Shown here: one piece after another, positions 45,147-55,140 of the stretch
Layout of the letters: every line of letters begins with the position of its first letter
Position numbering within the stretch: position 1 is the stretch's first letter
DNA from: Dichetophora obliterata
Taxonomy: Eukaryota > Arthropoda > Insecta > Diptera > Sciomyzidae
NCBI GenBank assembly: GCA_963920525.1
Contig: OY986438.1
Span: 188,619,888 to 188,683,887 of the forward strand
Direction: 5' to 3'
Length of the DNA: 64,000 bases
The notes under the pieces: model-generated
Told to the model about the DNA's origin: nothing
Seen by the model: the letters and a program-made list of their open reading frames with translations, nothing else
Databases searched by the model: none
Position numbers and translations under genes: made by a program

Positions 45147-45348
45147 CATCGCCCCTGTGGTGCAGTGCGTTAGTGCGCGCTTGCACGGGTATCACAAAGA
45201 TTTCTGATGAAGCCTTTAGCCTGGCCGAAATTGCAATAAAATCAGCTAGTGATTTTTTTCTTTTCATATTAAAAACTTTGTTGTTGTTGTTGTTTCTTTG
45301 GAAAGATTCGTTAGAACAATTAATTGTTCTAACTTTGATCTTAAGCTC
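45147..45348 (+). repeat. tRNA-headed SINE-like repeat ending in a perfect palindrome
   Basis: A tRNA-like head (box-A-like GTGGTGCAGTGCGTTAG, about 45158-45174) is followed by a body GGCCGAAATTGCAATAAAAT, a GTT-rich tract (45280-45295), GAAAGATTCG and the palindrome GTTAGAACAATT/AATTGTTCTAAC (45310-45333), then CTTTGATCTTAAGC. A reverse copy without the head is at 10482-10607. The head plus 5' truncation suggests a SINE; the terminal palindrome is unusual for one. The overlapping 85-codon reading at 45107-45364 is not a gene. Confidence 0.65.
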
Positions 45349-45362
45349 AATAAACGATTTTT

Positions 45363-45470
45363 AACTATCAAACAACTAGAATTTGTATTTAAAATAAAAT
45401 ATGATTTAAACTATCAAACATTTAGAATTTGTATTTAAATCATATAAAGTCAACATAATAAATAAAGAAA
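45363..45470 (+). repeat. AAACTATCAAAC repeat, copy 1
   Basis: AAACTATCAAAC-AACT-AGAATTTGTATTTAAA is repeated with ATTT in place of AACT, and then ATCATATAAAGTCAACATAA. The same 108-bp arrangement is at 50762-50868 with few changes. The identity of the element is unknown. Confidence 0.7.
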
Positions 45471-45489
45471 TCATTTAGGAAAAAACTTT

Positions 45490-46565
45490 AAATAAATATT
45501 TTTTTTATTATTTTAATTTGCAACTCCTATTGGAATGAGGCAAAAATTAAGGTTTTTTTGTTTTTTTCCAACATTTTTCGATTTAATCAGGGTATTCACC
45601 TCAAATTACTTGAATATTACAGTAGCATGAAATTTATCTCTTTTGAGTTTTACATCGATATTAGTATCATTTTCTACTAAGCTTGGTACGCTGATTCCGA
45701 AAATCACATTACTTTCTCTATCAGCCATAGTTTTTAAGATACGCTTCATTGAAAACTTCAGTGATTTTTTAATATATCAAAGCTTGTTCAACCAATTCAA
45801 CGAGTTAAAGTGCGATAAATTAGATTTAAGTTAAAAAGTTGTTAATAGAATGGTTTCCAAAAACTATATCTTCTGGAAGAAGTTATACCTTCTTGAATAT
45901 GACAAAAGTCTACTTCTTTGTGCGAAGCTACCATCGAATGGATAGGTTCTTCGCGTTTTGGCATACAATATTAAAAAAAAATTAGCAGGAAGAGCAATTA
46001 ATTCTTCAAACCGATTCGAATCACAGAACTAAATATCGAAAAAAATCCACCCAAATGGAACATTAAATAATCTTTCAATTGAACTGCTTGGATTTAAATA
46101 AAGAGCAGGTTTATCATTAATGTATTTAATGTATTACTTAAAAAGAAAACTAAAACCTTAAGAGTTTTTCTTTCTTTTATATTATGCAGAGATAAACATT
46201 ATTGCTGTTGTTTTTGTTTCAATAATTTTTTATTCTTTTCAACTTAAATAAACATTAAAATACATAAGAATGTATAACTGCAACTTGTAGATTTCAGTGA
46301 AGCTTATCTTAAAAACTGGTGGTGCTAGAGGAAAAAGCAGTACTATTTGAAATCAGCTCACCAAGCTTAGTCGAAAATGATACTAATACCGCTGCATAAT
46401 TCCAAAAATATATGTATTGTCCCCTGAGTAATTCAAGTAATTTGTGGTGAATACCCTAATTAAACAGAAAAATTTTGAGAAAAAACAAAAAAAAAAACCT
46501 TATTAGTGCCTTACTCTAATGGGGGTTGCAAATGAAAATAATTAAAAGATTTTTTTTTCGTACAG
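45490..46565. mobile_element. ~1.07-kb element with ~280-bp inverted arms
   Basis: The left arm (to about 45780) contains TTGCAACTCCTATTGGAAT, AGGGTATTCACC, CAAATTACTTGAAT, TTAGTATCATTTTC and ACTAAGCTTGGT; the right arm (from about 46290) has all of these reversed. Ends lie in AT-rich sequence that also pairs. Arms are diverged, so the element is old; there is no coding content. Confidence 0.7.
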
Positions 46566-46976
46566 GTACTTGTGCGAACTTAAAACCAAGTGTGTTAGGG
46601 TTAATATGTAGCCAATGTTGCTAAAATTTTACACGAATTTTGTTTCATCAATTAGAACGGTTTGTTCGAGTCCTTGCCTTGCTCAATGAAATGGCTAGAA
46701 ATTTTCCCCATAGAAATAAGGTCCACTCCCCAGAAAAAAAAGTTGCTTCCAAAAGAAAGTAAAGTGGAAGGGAAAGTATTAAATTCTATGTCTTCCACTT
46801 CCATACCCAGAAGGCATTCTTTTAACATATGCATGTCATAGGGAGAAATGCTTTTCTTAGTATTCTCTAGAAGTGCTTCCAGAAGTTTTTCAATGGAAGA
46901 TTTATTTGAGCCCTTTAATGAAAGGATTCTCGTAGGTGTTTTCCAGGAAAACTTTAAGAAGGCAGTCCATGGAATG
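46566..46976. other. spacer
   Basis: No gene. Words such as GAAGTGCTTCCAGAAG and TGTCTTCC recur here and at 48370-48490, on both sides of the hAT insertion, so they may be one decayed repeat split by it. Confidence 0.4.
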
Positions 46977-48065
46977 CATTGGCGCCGGAAGTGGGGGCAA
47001 GGGGGGCAGTTGCCACCCATTTTTTTAGCTAGATAAGCAATTTAAAAAGAAAACTTCAAAAGTTATTCAAAATATCAGTTTTTTTACAACGATAATATTT
47101 TTGTATTATATATTTTCCTCTTCTTTCTTTCTTCTTCATAAGCATGCTTGCGGATAACCATTTTCTTTCTCTGTGTTTGCAAAAAGATAGAACAAAATGT
47201 AGAGTTTCTACTGCATACCCACCACTTCAGTTTAAAAGCACCCTTAAGTATGTAGCTTAATACTGTAATATTGTAATCGAAGCCTTCAACGGAAAAATGC
47301 CTTCTGAACAAAATCTAAAAATAAAACTAGATCTTTATGCAGATGACTTTGATGGGAGCGACCTCCACGCGCAACTTAAAATGCTGAAGCAATTGCCTGG
47401 CCAAACACCTTCAAATTGTAGTGGCATTTTATCCCAATTTGCAAAAAATTTGGATACTGTAAAAAAACTATTAAATTAAGTTGAAAAACTTATTGCTTTT
47501 CTTTTGACTGTGCCTGCATCAGCAGCTTCATCTGAGCGTTTTTTTAGTGCAACTTAAAACGTATCTTCGAGCAACTATGACACAGAAACGACTCACTCAT
47601 GCGGCACTTATACACATTCACAAAGATAAAACCGAAGAATTGAATTCGATGGAGGTGGTTAAAGAGTTTGTTTCTCGCAAGGACAGAAAGAAACATTTTG
47701 GAATAGTTTAAATTGATATAACTTTTTGTACCTTATTGCATTTAAACCATGTAAAGATATACCTAGTCTTGCTTTATAAAAGCAACCATTATTTATTATA
47801 TTTTCATATTACCATATGAAAGATCCTTTAAAGAATGATCTCTAATATTGAAATTGGAAGAACTTTTAAAAATAATGAAATTTTAATATTTTTTATATAT
47901 TTTTATATTTTTTTTTTTTATTTTAAACTAAAATATAAAATTTGTTTATTCACTTTCATGTTTCTTTGAAGAAATTTTGGTGAACTTTTTTTGCACCACC
48001 ATTTGTACTGCCCCCCCCCCATTTGTACTGCCCCCCCCAGATGAAATTCGCTTCCGACGCGCTTG
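46977..48065 (+). mobile_element. 1,089-bp hAT element, longer copy of the GCGTCGGAAGCG family
   Basis: Ends CATTGGCGCCGGAAGTG and CGCTTCCGACGCGCTTG, flanked by exact 8-bp duplications ATGGAATG (46969-46976, 48066-48073). The outer 170 and 120 bp match the two 257-bp MITEs at 7842-8098 and 50132-50388; the middle holds the hAT coding remnant. It is internally deleted relative to a full element but shows how the MITEs arose. A run of C (48011-48020) lies in the right end. Confidence 0.92.
47297..47711 (+). pseudogene. hAT transposase C-terminal remnant
   Basis: Reads MPSEQNLKIKLDLYADDF ... LPGQTPSNCSGILSQF, a TAA at 47477-47479, then VEKLIAFLLTVPASAASSER and FFSAT, then after a frameshift LRATMTQKRLTHAALIHIH and EFVSRKDRKKHFGIV. 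The SSER-FS, L-AT/M-Q-RL and I-H-D blocks are the hAT dimerisation domain. The catalytic DDE part is absent. The stop and frameshift make it dead. Confidence 0.88.
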
Positions 48066-48090
48066 ATGGAATGATATGGTTTTTGTGGTT

Positions 48091-48312
48091 AGGGGGGGGG
48101 GGGGCGGTTTAAGAAATCTCATGGAAAATATCCTTTTTCGTGATTTTCTCGCGATATTAATATTGGAAATGAGAAATTTTTGGGTTTTGTTGAGAGCTTA
48201 CAAAAATATCACGTAAAATATCCCTCTTCTCCATTTTCACGGCATTTTAGTGTCGGAAGAAGGAAGTGGTTGGGTTTTGTTGTGAGTTTAAAAAATCCCA
48301 CGGAAAATATCT
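48091..48312 (+). repeat. poly-G run and ~90-bp tandem repeat
   Basis: A run of 13 G (48092-48104) is followed by units starting near 48107, 48196 and 48286 (GTTTAAGAAATCTCATGGAAAATATCC and relatives; GGGTTTTGTTG closes each unit). The period is 89-90 bp and the third unit is partial. Confidence 0.7.
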
Positions 48313-49162
48313 AAAACATATATTAAAATTATATACAATTTTTTTTTACTTTAATTGAATTTAAATGCTATTTGAATGTCTTTCAGAAGTGTCTTTCTAG
48401 TAGGGAGTAGAAGAGAATGCCTCTTGAAAGCACTTCTTGATAAGGCTAAAAAGAAGCACAATTAGATCTATAGAATGTCTTCTGGAAGCAGTGTCCCTAA
48501 AAATGCATGTCACATTTTTAAAAAAAATGTTGTTGGGTCTATTGAGCGTGCACATAGCGTATGCGTAACATTAATTTCGGGCAAAATAAATGCGGCTTGT
48601 CAAAGGCTTAAAGACAATTTCAAACTCTTTTCAAATATATTTGTTCAGTAAAATTGTTGGCCAGAACAATTAGAATAACTTTGCTGAAGGTACAAAAATT
48701 AATTTTCAATTAATTAAGTAGAAAACGTTGAAACTATATAACATTATATACAGATTTTCGTGCCAAACAGTGTAATGAAACTGAGAGCGTTCTTTTATGA
48801 TTTTTTATTTTACTGTTTTTATAAAAACCAAAGAAATGATATCTTCGAATACTATAAACCACTAAATTTAACCGTTTAAATGCTGCGGTTTATGGAAATT
48901 GGAATTGGGAAAAACACGTGATGTGGAAAATTACGTATGGAAGGCGTGGCAGAAAACACTTTATTTTTATTTTAAAAATTTATTTAAGATTCTAGACGGA
49001 ATAATTGTTTTTGTGTATGTTCAATAAAAAAAAAATATCGTGTTTTTAATATTTGTGTTGTATGGGAGGTAAGCTTGTTTGTGAATGGATTTCAAAATAT
49101 TTTTGTATGTGTTCTAATAAAATCAATTCCAACTTAAACACCAAATTTAATTGGTCTACTAT
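48313..49162. other. spacer with decayed repeats
   Basis: About 48630-48745 matches 44680-44920 in reverse. Phrases like TTGTATGGGAGGTAAGC near 49060 resemble mini-me-like repeats. No gene recognised. Confidence 0.4.
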
Positions 49163-49801
49163 AGGGACATAATTATTTTGCTTGAATTAAGCAAATGTTT
49201 TGCTTAAAAGCAAATCGAAGAAACTTTTCTCAATCACTGTGTGATTTTAGAAAAAGATTGCTAAATGGAAATCACTCCTCACGTGTTTAGGAAAAAGCAA
49301 AATTATATTAAATTCAAGCAAATATTTGCTAAGTTATTATAAGCTCAAATAGCAAATTTTTACTAAGCTCAAGCAAATATTTGCTAAGATATTAGAAACT
49401 CAAATAGCAAATGTTTACTAAATTCAAGTAAATTTCTTTCAATCACACAAGCACACGTTTATTCTTAATGAAGAAAACTAGGCGACGATTACATCGCAAC
49501 TGCGATGGTCGAATGGATAAGCCCGTGCACTTACACTCACGCGGGCGAGGTTCAAGTCTTCGGATAGTTGCAATTTTTCAATTTAATTTAATGTTAATAA
49601 TTATTTAAGTTTAAAAATATGCTTGATTTCAGCAAAAACTAATCAAAATTTGCTATTCCAATTTATAATAACTTATAATACAAATATTTGCTTGAATTAA
49701 GTAGAAATTTGCTGATATCTAGCATAGTTTTGAAGAGGCTGAGATTCAAGCGCAAGTTTTGCTTAACCACAATACAAATTTAGCAAACAGTTTTCTCCGT
49801 A
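49163..49801. mobile_element. ~639-bp MITE (CACGGAGAAAA family), copy 2, carrying a tRNA-like segment
   Basis: Matches 15040-15372 at both ends (ATTTTGCTTGAATTAAGC on the left; CAAGTTTTGCTTAACCACAATAC and CAGTTTTCTCCGT on the right). TA follows the right end. The left terminus is decayed. The extra middle part contains further AGCAAATATTTGC words and a tRNA-like sequence (49496-49571) absent from copy 1. Confidence 0.65.
49496..49571 (+). tRNA. tRNA-like sequence (probable pseudo-tRNA)
   Basis: The 76-nt segment has a pairable acceptor stem (GCAACTG with TAGTTGC), a box-A-like GATGGTCGAATGG, and a T arm CGAGG-TTCAAGT-CTTCG that pairs fully with a 7-nt loop and fits box B. The middle (GCCCGTG-CACTTACACT-CACGCGGGC) pairs strongly but with a loop too long for a normal anticodon arm; CTTACAC could hold a TAC (Val) anticodon if refolded. 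The irregular middle and its position inside a MITE suggest a captured or degenerate tRNA rather than a working gene. Confidence 0.4.
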
Positions 49802-50131
49802 TATGAGTCCATTTATTTATTGAAAACATTTGTATGGGGCTCACCCACTGCGCGCTGGAATAAGTGCAATTTCTTGTTTCTTCTATCAAATGCGTTGATC
49901 GAAATTTGAAAATATTTTTAATTGTGTATTTCTGTAATTTATAATATACAGTGATGTGCAATGAAATGGAGCCACGCACTTGCTGATGATATTACTTAAT
50001 TAATTTTTTTTAAAACACTTTGCATGCTGTGGAACAGTTCTCCCATGAATATTGCACAGTTGTTTTTGAGTACAATTGCGCGTTTATTTTTCGCAAATCT
50101 GTGAAACTGTGATATTGTTAAGTTAAAGGTG

Positions 50132-50388
50132 CAATCGCGTCGGAAGCGAATTTCATCTGGGGGGCAGTACAAATGGGGGGGCAGTACAAATGGTGGTGCA
50201 AAAAAAGTTCACCAAAATTTCTTCACATGAAACATGAAGAAGAGAGAAAGAAGAGGAAAATATATAATACAAAAATATTATCGTTGTAAAAAAACTTATA
50301 TTTTGAATAACTTTTCCTTTTAAATTGTTTATCTAGCTAAAAAAGTGGGGGCAACTGCCCACCTTGCCCCCCGCTTCCGACGCCAATG
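50132..50388. mobile_element. 257-bp hAT MITE, copy 2, nested in the Tc1 relic
   Basis: Ends CAATCGCGTCGGAAGCG and CGCTTCCGACGCCAATG, with exact 8-bp duplications TAAAGGTG (50124-50131, 50389-50396). Reverse orientation relative to 7842-8098 and the same length. It is younger than the Tc1-type element it lies in. Confidence 0.92.
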
Positions 50389-50761
50389 TAAAGGTGTGCG
50401 TTAAAATAGAGCCAAGCAATATAATTAAAAATTTTTTAGTAAAAAAATATCTTTTTTAGTTAAATGCTCATTTACCGACCTTTTGTTTCAACTTTAAATA
50501 TTAGTATTGCGGGCTTAGGGTCCAAAATTTTTTTCACTAAATCTCGAAATTTTAATTATAAAATTTACTGTCAATATTTTGACTACCATCAGCAATCATC
50601 AGCAGGACAACTGAAAACATTTTAAAATTATATTAACAATACATTAACTTATTTTTATTTCACTCACATATTACAAATTTAAATATTTAGAAATAAAATT
50701 TTTTAATTTTTAAATTTTTAAATTAAACACAAACAACTAGAATTTTACTATCACAAACAAC

Positions 50762-50868
50762 TATTTAAACTATCAAACAACTAGAATTTGCATTTAAAAT
50801 CAAGTATGATTTAAACTATCAAACATTTAGAATTTGTATTTAAATCATATAAAGTCAACATAATTAAA
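50762..50868 (+). repeat. AAACTATCAAAC repeat, copy 2
   Basis: Same arrangement as 45363-45470, in the same orientation, with a few substitutions. It lies between the left arm and transposase remnant of the Tc1-type element. About 90 bp downstream, at 50958-51009, there is a separate palindrome (TATGAATTTCCTATATA). Confidence 0.65.
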
Positions 50869-51105
50869 CACAAACTTTACAAGTTTTACAAAAACTCCAA
50901 GACAATTTGACAAAAATTATGTGAACATCTACTTATTTCGAGCCACTTAGTTTATTTATATGAATTTCCTATATATGCATAATATACATTGTATATAGGA
51001 AATTCATAACAAATAAAAATTATAACTTTTTAATAAATATTTTTTAATAAAATTTTATTACAGAACGTAAGAGTTCTCAGTTTTATGATTTAAAAATAAA
51101 TTTTA

Positions 51106-52070
51106 GTGTTTCAAACTTTTAGGTCTAAAAATGCTAAGACCCAAGCACTGGGAAAAGCCAAATGGAAATACCCAGTATTTAGTAATAGAAATAGTTCAAA
51201 GAAAATTTTTGAGAACGCATTAAAGTTTACACAAAAAAACAGAAAGCAGCTGGAAACAACCCGAAATAAGTACCAGTTTGCAAAGACGAATCCCTTCCGC
51301 TCTCAAAAAAAAAAAAAATAAAAAATATTCCTTGGACGTGGACAACATTTTAATAAAAAACGGATTGAAGGCTAAAGCTGCTCGGTTGGTACCATTCCTG
51401 ACCAAGGTTAATGTCCGCAAGCGATTACAAGTCGCAAAGGATCATGCTGATTGGCCAACGAGCAAATGGCGAAGAATTCTTTGGTCAGATGAAACCAAAG
51501 ATAATTTATTTAACTCAGACCGAGGCAGCCTTTCTGTAAGAAGACCCCCCAATACCGAATTCCTCCCTCAATACATACTAAAAGTGGTTAAATATGGCGG
51601 TGGGATCATAATGGTTTCGGGGGTGTTTCTCATATAATGGCACAGGGCCCTTATTTCGCATCGAGGGAAAGATGGATGCTTTACCAGGACTTTGAGTTAA
51701 ACCATTTTGTCGTACACAGAGTTTAATATGCCGCTTCGATGGGTGTTTCAGCAGGATAACGACCCGAAAAACACATCGAAGTGGGAAAAAGTACATTTTA
51801 GACAGAAAAAAAAATCGAAGTTTTAAGCTTTGCCCACAGTCGCCAGACCTTAATTCTATCGAAAATTTATAGCGAGAGGTTAAAGTGGCTCTTAGAAACA
51901 AACATCCAATCAACAAAAATGATCTTTGGAGGTTAATCAAGGACGCATAGATGAAAATTCCAGCGAGAAAATGCCTTGACGTTGCTCAGCAGTTATCAGA
52001 AATAATGGATACTCCACAAAATATTGAAATAGAAACAATAATATTTCAAAAATTTCTATTGATTATATCA
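51106..52070 (+). pseudogene. Tc1-type (DDE) transposase, broken
   Basis: Recognisable blocks: NGLKAKAARLVPFLTKVNV, KRLQVAKDHADWP, then ILWSDETKDNLFNSD with the first catalytic Asp, LPQYILKVVKYGGGIIMVSG, FQQDNDPKNTSKW (second Asp) and PQSPDLNSIENL (third residue Glu, DDE type), then REVKVALRN. Breaks: frameshifts around 51630 and 51820 and TAG/TAA stops within the C-terminal part. A run of A (51306-51318) interrupts the N-terminal part. The gene is clearly dead. Confidence 0.88.
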
Positions 52071-52148
52071 TGAAATTTTAAATTTTTTAATCACACGTCA
52101 TGGCTAAAATTAAGTAACTACTTCTGGCTCTATTTCAAGTCACAACTG

Positions 52149-53335
52149 AAAGAGGACATATCATTGAATTTTGAATTTGTTCGTTTATGTTTCACACTTA
52201 AGTTACATTAATTAATTCACTGATGTGAATTAAATTAATTAACCTTTCTTACCTATTAAAAGAAAAAGTTACAAATGAAAAGTTTTCTAAGATTTGTTGA
52301 TTTAAATAATTTCATTGGAGATCACTTACGTTTGGGCACAAATAAAAGTTTTATTCCAAAAAACCAAACTATATTTGCTGCTGGTTTTTTGTAGTTTTAT
52401 TTTATCTTATATGCAAAAATGTAGTTTGTTAAAAAAAAAAAAATTTCAGAAATTTAAAAGAGAATTTTATGCTTTTATACAAAATAATTTATATACAGCG
52501 TCTGTTCTGAAACTCAATTAATCTTGATCAATGAGTAAGCCAATTGAAATAAGCGCCATCACAAGAACAAAAGCAGTGCATTTCTAAAAGGAATTACATA
52601 CAACAAACTAAAGAAGTCAAAGCAATAATAATGGCAGCCGATCAACCCGTTAACAACACGGTTCAATGAGAGGGTAAAGTTCACTGATATCTTTAAGGAA
52701 TCCATCAGTCGTTTTTGCTGTTTTCGCTGTTTCCTTGATTGTTTGTTTTGAAAAGTGCTTTTCTTTTAGAATGAGGAAAATAATTCTTTTAGTTATCTAT
52801 ACTCAAGTTTTTTTGTTTTCTTTTTATGATTGTGATTTCTTTACACCACAAATATATGTACTGTATCGGGTGAGTGAGCTTGTAAGCTTGTTTGGTAGCT
52901 GGATACCATTGACATCTTGTTTTGCTGCTTGTTGCACAACACAACAAAAATGTTTTTTCCTGCAGCTGAGCAGAGCATTATATCCTTTATTTTCTATTTT
53001 TGTTTATAGACTACGGGCAAAAATCTTTGAAGTTACTAAGAAAACAAATGAAAGATATTTCGTGATAACTCTTGAAAAAATTTAAATATTGCAAAATTGA
53101 GAAAAAAGGCAAGAAGAAAAAAGCTATGCAAATAGTCCGAGATTCAGATTTCAACACATTTAAACATTTTACGATATTGTGGTGCCTTATCACCACATAA
53201 ATCACACTCAAAAATAAAATATTACAAATCACATTACACATTAGAAAATATACTTTACTTTAATTTATGAAATAAGTCAAAATAATTATTTTCATCAATG
53301 TAAAATTTTTATAATCAAAAAAAGTTTTTAAAATT
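52149..53335. other. AT-rich spacer
   Basis: No gene recognised. The 116-codon reading at 52735-53085 is Phe/Leu/Cys-rich with no domain or homologue I know, and its codons follow base composition. Confidence 0.4.
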
Positions 53336-53339
53336 TTCA

Positions 53340-53425
53340 TTCTAATAATTAATTATTAAATAATTAATTATTAAATAATTAAATAATTAATTATTAAATA
53401 ATTAAATAATTAATTATTAAAATAC
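53340..53425 (+). repeat. TAATTAATTATTAAA tandem array
   Basis: Palindrome-rich A/T minisatellite made of TAATTAATTATTAAATAATTA-type units, 80-odd bp. Pure A+T; easily melted. Confidence 0.8.
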
Positions 53426-53785
53426 AGCATATGTAAAATAAAAAATAAGACGGCATTTATAAATAACTAAACTAAGGACCAACCCCAACAATATTGTATC
53501 ACGATTCATCAATATTGTATGTTAAACGTTCAGAAAATATTGCGGTATTGCGATATAGCAGGCGCCTTAAGGTTTGATTATCCAAACGTAATGTGAGGTG
53601 GCTCAGCGGGACGTAGTGTAGTGCGACGTTGCTAAAGGGATAAACGAATAACGAAATCGTAGTCCAACGTAGTGCAGGCGCCAATTTGCAACCCGCAGAA
53701 AATTTGTTATAAAGGAACTCGTTTTTTTTCTAGTAGGCTTATTAACTTCTCCTTTTCAGTAAAAGACTTCATTCTTTCCTATATA
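53426..53785. other. spacer with decayed inverted-repeat element
   Basis: GGCGCC (53561 and 53677) bracket a segment with GCGGGACGTAGTG and CCAACGTAGTGCAGG, words related to those at 60780-61190 and 56520-56580. Probably a remnant of one MITE family. No gene. Confidence 0.4.
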
Positions 53786-54526
53786 TTACTAGCTGAACCC
53801 GGTGTGCTTCGCTACCCCCTCGTTATAATATAATATTAAAAGTATTTATATATTTACATAAATTTATTTATTTAATTTTAATTTAATTATTGCAATGCTT
53901 CTCCCCTTTTTTTGTTGTAATCCAATTATAATTCAGCACTGAACAGCATGTAATTTGCTTCATGCTCCCCCTTTTTATTTTTAGACCAATCAAAAAACAG
54001 CAATTATACAATCAGCTGCCGCCGTTGGTAAAAAAATGCCCAAGATATGACGATTTTAAATTTTGGATTATATGCGCAAGGCCACGCCCCTTTGTCCACT
54101 CACAACTTTATATAGTCAAGAATTAATTATTTCGTAAGAATATCCTGTTGTGAAAATTTAATGGCGATCGGTCCAGTAGTTAAGACTATATTACGATTTT
54201 TAGTTTTCTTGAAAAGGGGCGTGGTACACCCACTTTTCTCTTGGTACGTATTCCTAATTATGCCAATACCATATGTACCAAATATCATCGACGTAGGTCA
54301 AAAAATGCCCATAATATGGCGATTTAAATTTTTGGGTTATATGGGCTGTGCCACGCCCCTTTGTCCAATAAAACTTCATATAGCCTATTATTCCTTTCAG
54401 AGTCATAGTAACATGCTGTGAAAGTTTCAGGAAGATTGGTCCAAAGGGTTGGCATCCTATAAAGTATAAACAAACAAACAAACAAACAAACAGACAGACA
54501 GACATTCATTTTTATATATATAGATT
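53786..54526 (+). repeat. mini-me-like repeat with (CAAA)n(CAGA)n tail
   Basis: Starts TACTAGCTGAACCCGG and GTGCTTCGCTACCCCC, contains several GGGCGTGG phrases (GGCCACGCCCCTTTGTCC twice), then GATTGGTCCAAAGGGTTGG, CAAA and CAGA repeats (54469-54503), ATTCATTTTTATATATATAGATT. A conserved core plus AT and GTCT-type microsatellites is the description of mini-me elements in Diptera; the class is inference. Confidence 0.65.
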
Positions 54527-55140
54527 CAAAGCAGATTAATTATAATTAAAGTAAAATGCGGCGAAAAAGGGGGATTTGGTAATAAAAAAATCTATGGCTA
54601 CCTTACCTGTAGATAAAAAGTATATAAAACTTTAGGTAAATACATATTACAAAAAAAGTATTTTGTATAGCAAACATTGTTAGTGGTATAAGTAAGTATC
54701 TGAATTAAAAAAGGGGCGGTGAAGTGGGCGTGGTTCATAGTAATATGGCGACGTTAACAGTATTAAGAGCAATATACTACCAAATAAAAAATAATCCGTT
54801 GGAAGGAACAAATTTGTACAGAGAAAAAAGTTTAAAACTTAAATTTGGCGTGAAAAGGGGCGTGCAAGGGGGCGTGGCGTAAGAAATGTTTATTTCTACC
54901 TCGCCTGGAGTATAATGTGTATACAATTTGAAGTAAATCTGTTAAAACTATATGGGAGCAATTACATAATTTTAAAAAAGTGGGCGTAAAAGTGGGAGCG
55001 GTCGAAAAAATACCCTATTAATCATGCCAGAGTCCCAGTTAAATGCTGTGAAAATTTAAGGAAGATCGGTCCAGAGGTTTGGTCTCCTATAAGGTACAAA
55101 CAAACAAACAAACAAATAAACAAACACACATTCCATTTTA
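54527..55140 (+). repeat. second mini-me-like repeat, 3' tail split by mariner
   Basis: Carries the same tail order (GAAGATCGGTCCAGAGG, CAAACAAACAAA, ACACATTCCATTTTA). The tail stops at a TA where the mariner begins and resumes after it as TATATATAGATT (56442-56453), so the repeat ends at about 56453. The 5' end is not clear; it abuts the first copy directly. Confidence 0.65.

Larger units (their letters stand above)
49949..52148 (+). mobile_element. Tc1-type element, inactive, with nested insertion
   Basis: The left end CAGTGATGTGCAATGAAATGG (after TA, 49947-49948) is matched in reverse by the right end (CAGTTGTGACTTGAAATAGAGCC reversed). Internal repeats of the end motif (AAAATAGAGCCAAGC near 50411) suggest a direct-repeat arrangement within the arms. 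A 257-bp hAT MITE (50132-50388) sits inside, and the 50762-50868 repeat may be another insertion, which explains the 2.2-kb span against the usual 1.6-1.7 kb. Confidence 0.8.

Noticed and set aside
45107..45364. 85-codon reading
   Set aside because: Runs through the SINE-like repeat including its tRNA-like head and palindrome.
52735..53085. 116-codon Phe/Leu/Cys-rich reading
   Set aside because: No recognisable domain, AT-driven composition, and overlapped by an equally long opposite-strand reading; membrane-like appearance is expected from T-rich codons.
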